Source: Pseudarthrobacter sulfonivorans (GTDB taxonomy: Bacteria > Actinomycetota > Actinomycetes > Actinomycetales > Micrococcaceae). From it: a stretch of DNA of 64,000 nucleotides. The position numbers and the translations under genes are program-made. The notes under the pieces were generated by a model that worked only from the letters and a program-made list of their open reading frames with translations, was not told the DNA's origin and ran no database searches. The stretch lies in the NCBI RefSeq assembly GCF_014712225.1, contig NZ_JACXBW010000002.1:186001-250000 (forward strand), written 5' to 3'. Of the stretch, positions 8,154 through 17,872 are shown in pieces; within the stretch, counting starts at the first letter, position 1; each line of letters begins with the position of its first letter.

Positions 8154-10010
8154 CTATTCAAGTTGCAGTTGGGGCTGGCGTGCAGCACTGGCTTGACTCT
8201 CCTCAGCGTCCAGGGCGCTTTCTGCAGGATCTTCGATCAGGTCCGGTTCCAGGCCATTCTCGGACAGGTACTTCATCGCCCTTTCAATGGTCTCGAGCTT
8301 CTTCTTCAGCTCTTTCAGGCCTTGGGCTGAATCGTCGGAGAACTCATCCAGCCGTTCGTATTCCCGGCGGAACGCAATCTCGTTCCCAGACAGGATGCTC
8401 CACAATGAGTAGTCGGGTTCAAGGTTCTGCCGCTGGCGCAGGATGGCGGCGGTCAAGCGGCGCTGTATCACTGCTTCGACGGTTTCGGCTGTAGTGCCCG
8501 GGCTCGCGAGGCTGAACGCGATGCCTCCGCCACCGGCCCCAACAAGCGTCCCGGCCGTCAACAATCCACCGATCATCCCGCCGGGGCCAAATCCGGCCAG
8601 GGCACTTGTGATGACTGCCGCGCCCGCCACCCCTGGCGCGGCAGCCAGGGCGAGACCGCCGGTGGCCACCACCAGGGCGACCGCGCCGGCGCCCAGCGTC
8701 CCCCATTTCTTCCAGTTGATCACCAGCGCTCCACTAAGGACGTCCTGGGCTCTTTTTGCTGCTTCAAAGACGTGGGTGCCATATTGGCTCCCTAGTCCCA
8801 TCTCCGCGGTGAGTTCCTGCATGGCGCCGAGCCACTTATCGCGTTCAACGCTAATTTCAAATGGCCTGATCACATTTTCGGATGCAAGAACGGTGAGCAG
8901 GGTTACCGCGTCTTCTTTGGTCAGGTGGCGGCTCGGCAGCGGCTCGGGCACGAGGGCCTCTGGGTCCGATGGGTCGAAGGCCAACCTGGCAACCTGCGAC
9001 GGCAGCGGCCTTCCAGCCTCCCTATTCCGCTGGCGGATCTCATTGATAGCACTGGCTTGCACCTGCCGCAAGGCTCCAGCAAACCGGGCTGCCTGCTCGC
9101 CTTCCAGCCGTGACTTCAGTAGATGGGCGTATCGCAATGCCACTAAGGCCGTGAGTTCGGATGCGTCCAATTGGATGTCCAGACCGTGATCCGCGCTGAC
9201 GATCTCGGTCGACTTCGATCCGAAAAGCGCGAACCCTACGGCTTCGGCGACCGCGTCGTGGGAGAGGTATGACTCGGCGTCGTGTACGTGGTGGTTGAAC
9301 CCGCTCACGATGCGGAAGTCCAGCATCCAGTTGTACATCGACGACAGGCCTCTGTGGGCAGCGACTGGATCGAGCACGTTCCAGAAGTTGGCCCACCAGG
9401 CTAAGTTGGCAGGAGGCTCCTGCATGCTCTCGCGCAGTTTTTCGACGTCGAACCGGCCGCTGGCGAGTGGGCTGCCGATGGTGACCATGCCAACTACTTC
9501 GAGCCCTGTTGGCAACCGCTGGAGGAGGTCCACAGCGATCAAGGACCCCAGGCTGTGGCCGATAATCACGATCTGACCGGATGGGGGCAGTTTCTTCAGA
9601 ATTAGATGGAGAACCTGTGCCCGGACATCCGCGTCGCCGAGGTACTTGCGTACTTGCCCGAAGCCCGGGAGGCTGGCCGAGCCGTTGACGACGAATTCGG
9701 CGCCGCCCCAGCCATTCCCTCGGTTGTGTCTTCCCAGGCGGAATTCGAGCGCGGCGGTGCGTCGCTCAAAATCCCGGCGGTTCCGTCGAACGCTATCCCT
9801 AGCGGGCTGTTTGACGGTAGTTCGAGGGAGCGGCAAGGATTCGTCGCTGCCCCTCAGTGCATGAGCGTACTTTGGTGCGATCACGCGCGCTCGGTCAATT
9901 TCTGGGTATCCAAGGCGGGACAATGCGGCGGTGAGTCCGGTCAACCAAGCGCCGTTCCTGTTTCCGTCGCCGACGCCGTGCAGAAAGAGCAGGAAGGGTT
10001 CTTGGGACAT
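8154..10010 (-). CDS. Alpha/beta-hydrolase (lipase-like) with C-terminal glycine-rich membrane segment
   Basis: 618 aa from the ATG at 10010, chosen because FLLFLHGVGDGNRNGAW begins there; the open frame extends to 10187 without conserved content. The hydrolase domain (about 1-260) has the nucleophile elbow IGHSLGSLIAVDLL, a likely acid in NVLDPVAAHRG and a likely His in SYLSHDAVAEAV. Residues about 435-510 form a hydrophobic Gly/Ala-rich region that could span or insert into a membrane, followed by a charged helical C-terminus (LKELKKKLETIERAMKYL). It lies 199 bases downstream of the giant helicase gene on the same strand, probably co-transcribed. Lipase or esterase activity is inferred; a defence effector role is possible. 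Confidence 0.7.
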   Translation of the reverse strand: MSQEPFLLFLHGVGDGNRNGAWLTGLTAALSRLGYPEIDRARVIAPKYAHALRGSDESLPLPRTTVKQPARDSVRRNRRDFERRTAALEFRLGRHNRGNGWGGAEFVVNGSASLPGFGQVRKYLGDADVRAQVLHLILKKLPPSGQIVIIGHSLGSLIAVDLLQRLPTGLEVVGMVTIGSPLASGRFDVEKLRESMQEPPANLAWWANFWNVLDPVAAHRGLSSMYNWMLDFRIVSGFNHHVHDAESYLSHDAVAEAVGFALFGSKSTEIVSADHGLDIQLDASELTALVALRYAHLLKSRLEGEQAARFAGALRQVQASAINEIRQRNREAGRPLPSQVARLAFDPSDPEALVPEPLPSRHLTKEDAVTLLTVLASENVIRPFEISVERDKWLGAMQELTAEMGLGSQYGTHVFEAAKRAQDVLSGALVINWKKWGTLGAGAVALVVATGGLALAAAPGVAGAAVITSALAGFGPGGMIGGLLTAGTLVGAGGGGIAFSLASPGTTAETVEAVIQRRLTAAILRQRQNLEPDYSLWSILSGNEIAFRREYERLDEFSDDSAQGLKELKKKLETIERAMKYLSENGLEPDLIEDPAESALDAEESQASAARQPQLQLE

Positions 10011-10209
10011 TGGAGCTCCGATCAAAATTGAGATTGAGTTTGGTAAATCTGTCGCAGCATCTGGGAGGCCGCGTGGTGCGCATCCGTTTGCGGGACGGCA
10101 TGCGCACCTGCATTCTGAAATTAATTGGCACCGGGCATCGAGGGTAGTACCCCGTAGTCCGAGGGAGTTGGCCCTGACATCTTGCAATGAAACAGCGAGT
10201 CCAGTCTGG

Positions 10210-13200
10210 CTATGTGGCTAGCCGCACCATGTCGCCGCGCAGTTCAAGATGGCCGGTGTCCACTCCATGCTGCAGCCCCTCATTCAGGCGGGCCGTGATG
10301 CCAGCAGTCCGGCGCTTCCCGCCGAACGTCTGAATCGTTTCCCGATGCAGCTCACTCACTCCGATGCCGCCTGTCGCACTCACAATATCCACCATCGCAT
10401 TCCGCAGTTCCACAACGCTGATGTGCTCGGGCTTACGAACGATCTCCGCGTCATTAGACCGGAAGATGCTCCAAGTGCGCCTATCCACCGCGGCATCCCA
10501 AACAAATCCATCGTCATCAAAAACGTGGGTCGACGGTTCGACCAGACGAAGCACGGAGTCCGCACGGGGACCGTTGACCTTATTGAGTCCGAATGCAGCA
10601 CAGACCAGTCTTGCCAATCGGTCCTGATGTACTGGCCCCTCAGCCGCGACAACAACCCCAATGGCATCTCGGACGGCAGCAATCGAACGTCGTGAGTGCA
10701 GGCTGTCAAGAACGTCCGTGGTTCCGAACGCCTGCACGGTCCACGGCTGGTAGGTAGCCACTTCGGAGGCAACAGGCACCGACGAGGACAGCCCAGCTGG
10801 CTTCCGAATCTCCTCAAACAGCGGCAGCGTTCCGATCGGGTCAGTGACAATTCCAGCGGGCTCCTCAACAGCCTCACCGCCATCAACTCCGGGAAGGTCA
10901 ACCTCGCGCGGAGCCGGCTCAGCGACAGCCTCTTCCGAAACGTCGCCAGCAGCTTCCCGCAAGGACAGTTCCAGCCGATCGAGTACCGCCTCACTGTCCG
11001 CAAGCCATGCCGGCAACCACACCCGCTCCACTGAAGGCCACCGCATCATCCGCGTCAGGACATCCCGGGGCAGCCCGTCCCGGTCACCCGCGGTCCGGCG
11101 TGCAGCCCAGGCCGGACCGTCCAGCAGGATGGCCATCAGCTGGCGGGACGGGTCTTCCGCCAGCGCAACACTCAAATCCACCTTGAAATCGGACAATCCC
11201 ACATCCGAAACAACCACGAACCCGCGGTCCCGCAACGCGTCGGCTATCTCTTCCCGGTGCAGGTCAATGCTGGCGGCGCGGCGCCCATCATAAGGCAAAG
11301 CAGCGGTCCCCTGCTCGGCCAGATCAAGGTAGGACCGCAGGTGCTTGATGCCGACGGAGCTGGTTTCCTCGGAGCGCAGGTCGGCCGGGTTGAAGCTGGA
11401 GAAAACAATAACTTGCCGGCGTGCACGGGTGACGGCAACGTTGAGGCGGCGTTCACCGCCAGATCGGTTTAGGGGACCAAAGTTCAGCGGCAGGTATCCC
11501 TTGTCATTCTTGCTGAACCCCGTCGAGAACAGGATGACGTCCCGCTCATCACCCTGGACGTTCTCGAGGTTCTTGACGAACAGCCCTTCTGCATCGTCGT
11601 CAAGAGCAGCGACGATACGCGGATCCTCGGTGTCACGCAGCAGACCTTCGATCAGTGCGCGTTGCTGCAGGTTGAAGGTCACCACTCCTACGGAGGGAGT
11701 CCCCGCCGGATCAGCACTGAATCTTTTGCGGATCTCGGCCACCACCGCCGCGGCCTCCACAGGATTGGTACGGAGGACTTTGGATGGTCCCGAGCGGTGG
11801 AACTGGCCGTCAACCCGGACAAAGTTCACCCCGTGCCCGCGGACACCCGCATTCGCGGCGCCGTGGGACGGACCCGGGAACGAGGAAAGCTTGCTGTCGT
11901 AGTACTGCTGGTTACTGAATGCAATCAGCGATTCGTCCTGGCTCCGGTAGTGCCAGGACAGCCACTGCCGCGGCACCCGCGCTTCCACGCATTCGGAAAG
12001 GATCGACTCCATATCCTCCACCACGGAGATCTCGGCGTCGCCGTCGCCGCCAGCGTCGGAGGAAATCTCCGCGAACGACGTCGGCGGCATCTGTTTGCTG
12101 TCACCCACCACCACCACTGAGGCACCACGTCCCATCGCACCCACCGCGTCGGCCACCCGGATCTGTGAGGCTTCGTCGAACACCACGATGTCGAACAGGC
12201 CGGCCTTGGCAGGGAAGAACCGGGCCACCGAATCCGGGCTGACCAGGGTGCAGGGCATGATCCCCGTGATGAGGTCTGAGTAGTGTTCCATCAGTTTGCG
12301 GACGGACATGCCACCCCGCTGCCTGGTCAGTTGCCGTTGCAGCTCGCCCATACGCCCGGAGGTCGACGACGACGAGACCGTCCGGGAACGTAGGACCCCG
12401 GCGGCCAGGTTGGTTTTGAGCAGCTCGCGTACCGTTTCCGCTCGGCTGGTGAACCTCTCGATGGTGCGCTCGTGCACGCTGGTGTCAAAGTCGCTCAACC
12501 CGGTAGCGATGCGCCGCTCGGACAGCGACCCTTCAGCCAAGCCTCGTTCAAAAGCGGCTGCGGCGTCATCGGCCTCCAGCTCACCGTCGAGGATGGCAAT
12601 ACGCGCGTCCACCAGCCCCGCAGCACGCAGCGGCTCGACATGGCGGACCAGCTCGAGCCACTGCCTCAGCGGCACCGACCCCGCCGTATCCAGCCGCCGC
12701 GGCACGGACGTTTCCCACCAGCGGGCCAGGAAGGCCCGCTCACCGGTCCACCTACGCAGGTCAGCGGTACCCACACCCTGGATCTGCAGGAATTCTTCCC
12801 AAGCCTGGGAAAGCTCCCGCAGCCAGCCGACAACGTTCTGGTGGACGTCCGGGGCGTCCTTCAGGAACGTGCGGAGCTCGCTCTGAAAGCTCACGACGGC
12901 GGGCTCCGGAGACGGCTGCACCGCTTGCGCGGCCCAGCGCAGCCAGGAAATGCGGTGTCGCAGGTCAGCTTGGGCATCGGGCGTCAGCGGGTTCCAGTGC
13001 TGGTCCGCAGGAAGCCCGGGCAACGAGCCCCGCGTTGCCCGCAGGCCGGAGACCTCGTGCTGGACAGCTACCAGCTTCTCCAGCAGCGGCACCAGCTCCT
13101 TGTGGCGGACTTCAGCTCCGGAAACAAGCACGGGGGACAGTTCGGCGACCACTGCCAGCAACCGCTTCTTGCGTCCCCAGAATCCGGAGGCCGCGGCCTG

Positions 13201-16200
13201 CTGCGCGCGGCCGAGAATTTCTGGCAGAGGAAGATCCATAGCCCCGGGCGCCACCTGCTCAAGGCCCGGATGCTGGACGGACGCAAAGGCCGTCACCAGC
13301 TTCTCCAACTGTTCAGCGTTTACCGACCAGTCGCCGGAGCGGACCACATCCAGGGTCCCCAAGGGAACGTTCCGGTCCTGCAGCAGCGCCGCGAGAGTTT
13401 CGAGGTCGGCCGGCGTCTGCGCTGCGTCCAGAACCGACGGAAGTCCGGGGGTTGGCCGCAAGGCGTTCAGCGCCTCGTTGAGGCGACGTCCCAGAGCCAG
13501 CAGCTGCTGCTCCTGCTGCTCATCGCCGGCAACGGTGGCAAACCGCCATGGGTGGTCAGGCCCAGGACGGACGGGGTCGGTGAACTCCGGAAGTTCCCGG
13601 AACACCTGCCGGATCGAGTTCAGGGTGGAGTCATATAAGGACGCTGTCAGCTCCGGGCTGAGCGGAACCGTCGCCTGATCAGGTTCATAGGTCAGAGCCT
13701 TGGTGCGCGCACTGTAGAGGGAAAGCTGCGCGCCGTTCTCTTCATGGACGTTGTTGGCATAGCGGACCAGCCCACGCCGGGCTGAGGCAAGATCGGTGGA
13801 GGCAGTCTCAAGCTGCTGCTTATTCGCAGACAGGCTCAGCTCCAGGGCGTGTTTGATCTGCGCCCTGACCACCGCCGGCTTGCTGCCCTTGTCATGCAGG
13901 TCAAGGGAGAACGGGCCCATCCCGACGTCGTCGAGCCGCCTCTGGACAACATCGAGTGCCGCCCGCTTCTCCGCGACGAACAGAACCCGTTTGCCGTCAG
14001 CAATGGCGCGGGTCAGGAGGTTGGTGATGGTCTGTGACTTTCCGGTGCCCGGAGGGCCTTCCAGGACAAACGTTTGGCCGGCCACTGCAGACGCGACTGC
14101 CTCCAACTGCGACGAGTCCGCTGGTATTGGACACTGCGCCGCAAGGGCGTCCAGGTCGACGTCGGGCATGACGGGAATGCTGTCTGAATAGAGTTCCGTG
14201 GGGGTGCTGATCAGGTGGTTGAGCAGGCTGTTGGCCGTGAATTCCTTCCAGCTCTCGTCAAGGTCCTTCCACAGCCGGAACTTGGCGAACTGCAACATGG
14301 ACAGGTCCACGGTGTTTTCCACTCGGAAGGCAAGGCCCTTGGCCGATACGGCGGCCCGGACTGCGGCGAACGCAGCGTCCAGATCGATTCCGGATCCGTC
14401 TTCCTCCGGCTCGGCCAGGCCCGGAATCCGCAGGTCGTGGGACTGCGCCAGCTTCTCAAGGAGGCAATAGTTTGGCGTCGACTGGCCAGTTTCATCGAGT
14501 GCGACCCGATACAAACCGTTCTTCCCTGCGGAAGTCAGCTTGACGGGGACCAGAACCAGCGGGGACCGGAGAGCCCGGCCATCCAGCTCCCACATCAGGC
14601 TACCGAGGGCCAGGTAGAGGTTGTTGGCTCCAGTTTCCTCCAGCTGGGTCTTTGCCTTGTAGGCGAGCCCGCGCATCTTGGCGTTGTAGCCGTCTTCGCT
14701 GACCTCGGCAAACACGGACTTTTTGGAGCTAAGCAGGTCCGCAAGTTCGTCCTGGGGAAGGTCCTTGCCGAAGCGGACGCCGCGCTCCTGGTGGATGGCG
14801 CTGATCTGGTTGGACGGAAGCAGGCTGACGGCCGTGCCCTTGCTGATGAGGTCCTCGAACGCGCCCATCCATGCCGTAGGCACTGCCAGAGGGAACCTGG
14901 CCGTATCAGTGAAGTTGATGAGTCTGTTCCGCAGGCTCAGGTCCAACAGGGCGTTCTTCCACTGGACCACCCGGGGTGGAACATCGGTTGTGGTCCTGGC
15001 CGTTCCTCCTCTTGGGGCTGCCTTCTTCGGCAGCTCCGGCGCAGTCTTGGTTTCCGGGACGTAGTTGACCACCGAGTAGGTTCCGGCCTCGGACGCCGTC
15101 CGGGCCGGCAGCGGGTAGATGCCATCGAGGCGGGCGCGCCTGATGTCAGTCACGGCGTTGATCTCGTCATTGCCGCTTTCCACATAACGGTTCAGCGGGC
15201 TGCTGCGGAGTGCGGCCGCCGAGATCGGCTGACTGCCGGTGAGGAGTGTGGTTTCCACGAGGCCGATGAAGCCCCGCTGTACAAGGCTGACCAACTCGGG
15301 CACGTCGTCGGACGCGGCAGTGCTGAGACTGCCTTCTTCCCGCCAGTAGCCGAGGAAGGCGTGGCCATCCACCAGCCAGAGCAGAGGCCTGATGCCGCAG
15401 AATTCCAAAGCGGCGGCCAGGACCAGCGTGGTGTCGAGGCACGTGCCAAGACGGTCCTCAAGGACCTGCGCCGGCGTACGGACCTGCTGGCCTTCCAGAC
15501 CCCAGCTGGCGGGTGGCATGCTGTAGCGGATGTCGCGGGCGCTCATTGCCTGGGCGATGGCGAACACGATCTGGTCAACCCGGTCCCCGTCTTCCAGGTA
15601 CCCGTCGAAGCTGCCGCTGCCCGTTGTTTGCATGAGGATGTCGGCGGCCTCCGACATAAGCTTGGCAATGCTGGGGTGGTGCGGTTGCACGTACGCGGCC
15701 AGGAACTCGTAGGACACGAGTCCACGTCCGGCGATCCACAACTGGGCGGGCAGGAGCGTCAGGTCCGTCTCTGCGCGGCCCAGCTCCGTCACGTGTGCAT
15801 CGGCGCCCGCCGATTGCACGGTCACCAGGACCTTTCCCATCTGCCGGTCAGCCAGTTCATACATGGTGGCAGCCTGAACTGGGACGTTGAGGTCATCCAG
15901 CGTGATGGTCTGCCCCGCGGCCAGGTCCACATACTGCTGGAAGTCGCCGGAGATCCGGCCCGACTGCGCGGAGGCCTCCACATGGACAACGGCACCACGG
16001 ATTTCCGCCCCACCGTTGGTGATCTTGACCTGCCTGACGAAGCGGAAGCCGTTATGCGCCATCGCGTAGCTCAGTGCATCTGCAGTGGTCACCTCGACCA
16101 CAACGTGAGGAGCGGATGCCGCCGGTTCACGGATGGCGGGTTCACCCGAAAAACTAGCCTCCGGGAGGTCGGACGGCCCGACGGCGGCCGGCAGAGCCTG

Positions 16201-16662
16201 CTGGTCTTCTTCCGGTTGTTCCCGGTTCGGAGAAGACCGGTTCTGGTACTCGGTGAGAAGCGCAGTCAACTCGTTGTGTGTGTCGGTCAGGCCGATAATC
16301 TTGGCCAGCCGCCCTGCAGTGTCCAGGGTACGAAACGTATCGGAGTCGTCGAAGGACTCGTTGTGTGCCCAAAGGTTGCGTGCCTGGCGCAGCTCGGAGG
16401 TGTGGCTGCGCGCATCATGCGGGAGGTTAAAGGGGTAGCCAAGTGACCCCATGGATTCCGTCATAATCCGCAGCTGCAGGCTGAGATCCGTGGGGGCGTA
16501 GGTCTGCGCAGTGCGTCCGGCGTTCTCGTCCTTGTGCCGAATGATCTTGGTCCAGGCCACGCCGGGGGCTACACCAGCGAGCACCCCTGTGATGTAAGGC
16601 TCAAGGCCAACCGCCAAGGCGTCAAGGGCCCGGCCCACATACTCGCGGTTGGACAGACTCAT
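10210..16662 (-). CDS. Giant HEPN (Swt1-like) / SF1 helicase (DUF4011) / restriction-endonuclease-fold protein
   Basis: 2150 aa. Residues about 1-125 resemble the Swt1-type HEPN domain (LRQARNLWAHNESF). Residues about 185-440 include a transglutaminase-like region with Cys near 407 (LGTCLDTTLVLAAALEFCG) followed by WLVDGHAFLGYW. From about 560 comes the DUF4011-type SF1 helicase: Walker A VLEGPPGTGKSQTITNLL near 869, VVFDEASQI near 1494, VVVGDSKQMPPTSF and VTRARRQVIVFSS. Near 1800-1900 there is an MTES_1575/Vsr-like endonuclease fold (ALRDRGFVVVSDVGLSDFKV), then a DUF3320-like C-terminus. Such proteins are common in defence islands. ATG follows GGGGGAA. A hydrolase gene follows on the same strand. 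Confidence 0.85.
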   Translation of the reverse strand: MSLSNREYVGRALDALAVGLEPYITGVLAGVAPGVAWTKIIRHKDENAGRTAQTYAPTDLSLQLRIMTESMGSLGYPFNLPHDARSHTSELRQARNLWAHNESFDDSDTFRTLDTAGRLAKIIGLTDTHNELTALLTEYQNRSSPNREQPEEDQQALPAAVGPSDLPEASFSGEPAIREPAASAPHVVVEVTTADALSYAMAHNGFRFVRQVKITNGGAEIRGAVVHVEASAQSGRISGDFQQYVDLAAGQTITLDDLNVPVQAATMYELADRQMGKVLVTVQSAGADAHVTELGRAETDLTLLPAQLWIAGRGLVSYEFLAAYVQPHHPSIAKLMSEAADILMQTTGSGSFDGYLEDGDRVDQIVFAIAQAMSARDIRYSMPPASWGLEGQQVRTPAQVLEDRLGTCLDTTLVLAAALEFCGIRPLLWLVDGHAFLGYWREEGSLSTAASDDVPELVSLVQRGFIGLVETTLLTGSQPISAAALRSSPLNRYVESGNDEINAVTDIRRARLDGIYPLPARTASEAGTYSVVNYVPETKTAPELPKKAAPRGGTARTTTDVPPRVVQWKNALLDLSLRNRLINFTDTARFPLAVPTAWMGAFEDLISKGTAVSLLPSNQISAIHQERGVRFGKDLPQDELADLLSSKKSVFAEVSEDGYNAKMRGLAYKAKTQLEETGANNLYLALGSLMWELDGRALRSPLVLVPVKLTSAGKNGLYRVALDETGQSTPNYCLLEKLAQSHDLRIPGLAEPEEDGSGIDLDAAFAAVRAAVSAKGLAFRVENTVDLSMLQFAKFRLWKDLDESWKEFTANSLLNHLISTPTELYSDSIPVMPDVDLDALAAQCPIPADSSQLEAVASAVAGQTFVLEGPPGTGKSQTITNLLTRAIADGKRVLFVAEKRAALDVVQRRLDDVGMGPFSLDLHDKGSKPAVVRAQIKHALELSLSANKQQLETASTDLASARRGLVRYANNVHEENGAQLSLYSARTKALTYEPDQATVPLSPELTASLYDSTLNSIRQVFRELPEFTDPVRPGPDHPWRFATVAGDEQQEQQLLALGRRLNEALNALRPTPGLPSVLDAAQTPADLETLAALLQDRNVPLGTLDVVRSGDWSVNAEQLEKLVTAFASVQHPGLEQVAPGAMDLPLPEILGRAQQAAASGFWGRKKRLLAVVAELSPVLVSGAEVRHKELVPLLEKLVAVQHEVSGLRATRGSLPGLPADQHWNPLTPDAQADLRHRISWLRWAAQAVQPSPEPAVVSFQSELRTFLKDAPDVHQNVVGWLRELSQAWEEFLQIQGVGTADLRRWTGERAFLARWWETSVPRRLDTAGSVPLRQWLELVRHVEPLRAAGLVDARIAILDGELEADDAAAAFERGLAEGSLSERRIATGLSDFDTSVHERTIERFTSRAETVRELLKTNLAAGVLRSRTVSSSSTSGRMGELQRQLTRQRGGMSVRKLMEHYSDLITGIMPCTLVSPDSVARFFPAKAGLFDIVVFDEASQIRVADAVGAMGRGASVVVVGDSKQMPPTSFAEISSDAGGDGDAEISVVEDMESILSECVEARVPRQWLSWHYRSQDESLIAFSNQQYYDSKLSSFPGPSHGAANAGVRGHGVNFVRVDGQFHRSGPSKVLRTNPVEAAAVVAEIRKRFSADPAGTPSVGVVTFNLQQRALIEGLLRDTEDPRIVAALDDDAEGLFVKNLENVQGDERDVILFSTGFSKNDKGYLPLNFGPLNRSGGERRLNVAVTRARRQVIVFSSFNPADLRSEETSSVGIKHLRSYLDLAEQGTAALPYDGRRAASIDLHREEIADALRDRGFVVVSDVGLSDFKVDLSVALAEDPSRQLMAILLDGPAWAARRTAGDRDGLPRDVLTRMMRWPSVERVWLPAWLADSEAVLDRLELSLREAAGDVSEEAVAEPAPREVDLPGVDGGEAVEEPAGIVTDPIGTLPLFEEIRKPAGLSSSVPVASEVATYQPWTVQAFGTTDVLDSLHSRRSIAAVRDAIGVVVAAEGPVHQDRLARLVCAAFGLNKVNGPRADSVLRLVEPSTHVFDDDGFVWDAAVDRRTWSIFRSNDAEIVRKPEHISVVELRNAMVDIVSATGGIGVSELHRETIQTFGGKRRTAGITARLNEGLQHGVDTGHLELRGDMVRLAT

Positions 16663-16953
16663 TAGATTCCCCCATCTACGGCACCGGCATCAGCACCGTC
16701 ATTCAATCAATGCAACCAATCATGGCATCCGGCGCTGACAATACTGCGTGTTTGCTGGTTCTGGCGCCGCTCAATGATCGGGAAACCTGTAAGTTACGGC
16801 CCCGACCAATTGAACCCCGTCGTTTGAGGCCCTTTCGGCCCTTCCGAGGCCGCGGACAAGGAGAAAGAGCGGTGTGGCCGAGGCGGCGAGCTTGGACCGC
16901 GGGCGCTTCCGTTCCGCAGGGCCGGTGGGGCTGCGATTAAGCGGACTTCCGGC

Positions 16954-17643
16954 TTACCGTGCGATCCGCCCTTCAAGTTCTTCGTCGATCCTACGATTGC
17001 GTGCGGAGATGAAAGCGTTGCTAAGCCGTAGATACTCGAGGTATTCGTCACTGTCCTTCGGAACGGCCGGTGTGCTGAAGTCGGCGAACGGGTGGAAGAA
17101 CCGGATGGTCTCGCCGTCATCCTCCACGAGGTCTTCCAACAAAAAGAATTTGACGTACCCGGCGAAATCCCCGAACAGGGCGAAGAATTCCGCATACCTG
17201 AGCAGTACTTCTGCGAGGGGGCTCGGCTCACGAAGATAGTGGCGGCGGATGCACTCCAAGGTCAGGTCGAAGCGATCGGCGATCCTGGGGTGGAGTCCGC
17301 GTGCACCATTGATCGTCGGTTTCCTGCCGATCCTGTTGCCTGGAAACACAAGAGCGCTTCCGGGGGTGTAGCCAAGGTACTCGGGTAAGTCGTCTTCCGG
17401 TATGTCACGGATGACGTTCCAAGCCTTCTTTCGCAGCCTGGTGGTGATGGCGTCGCTGGCGAGGAAGAAAACACCGGACGAGGAGCGGTGCACGAGGTAC
17501 GCGCGGGGTTCCATTGCCAGGTCGAAGTGCGGGCCGGTGGGCAACTCCTTGCTCCACAGCAGCTGGTGGTACTTCCGCAGGGTGGGGCTGAAGGAGTCAG
17601 GGTCCTTGCCGGCCGGAGTGTCGGAGTGGAAATCGAAGGTCAT
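16954..17643 (-). CDS. Conserved hypothetical protein (DUF6994-like)
   Basis: 229 aa from the ATG at 17643, preceded by AGGGAC; the frame is open further upstream but the sequence there is not protein-like. Recognisable stretches are DPDSFSPTLRKYHQLLWSKE, HRSSSGVFFLASDAI and YTPGSALVFPGNRIG. I associate this pattern with an uncharacterised family (DUF6994) found in many actinobacteria; that label is from memory and should be checked. No catalytic motif or membrane segment is evident, and no function can be assigned. It is isolated between the helicase gene and a broken regulator. Confidence 0.6.
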   Translation of the reverse strand: MTFDFHSDTPAGKDPDSFSPTLRKYHQLLWSKELPTGPHFDLAMEPRAYLVHRSSSGVFFLASDAITTRLRKKAWNVIRDIPEDDLPEYLGYTPGSALVFPGNRIGRKPTINGARGLHPRIADRFDLTLECIRRHYLREPSPLAEVLLRYAEFFALFGDFAGYVKFFLLEDLVEDDGETIRFFHPFADFSTPAVPKDSDEYLEYLRLSNAFISARNRRIDEELEGRIAR

Positions 17644-17872
17644 CAGTGTCCCTCGTGCTCGACGCGTGTTTTTAGCGGTTGTGACATGTGCAAGTTCAGG
17701 CCGACGAGTGTGTCCATTGTTGAGACCCCCAAATTGTCGTTGAAGCGTAAGTTGCATGAATCCTTTCACGTGATCCCACGCGCGAAGACGGTCTTGATCC
17801 AATGCTGCGTCAAAGCTGAGATGAAGTCGCCGCGCTGCCGGCCAGGACGCCGCCGGTGGGGAGGACACTGTT

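Noticed and set aside
14215..16446. 743-codon open frame antisense to the helicase gene
   Set aside because: It mirrors the codon pattern of the high-GC helicase gene and shows no domain; the minus-strand protein has clear HEPN and transglutaminase-like motifs.
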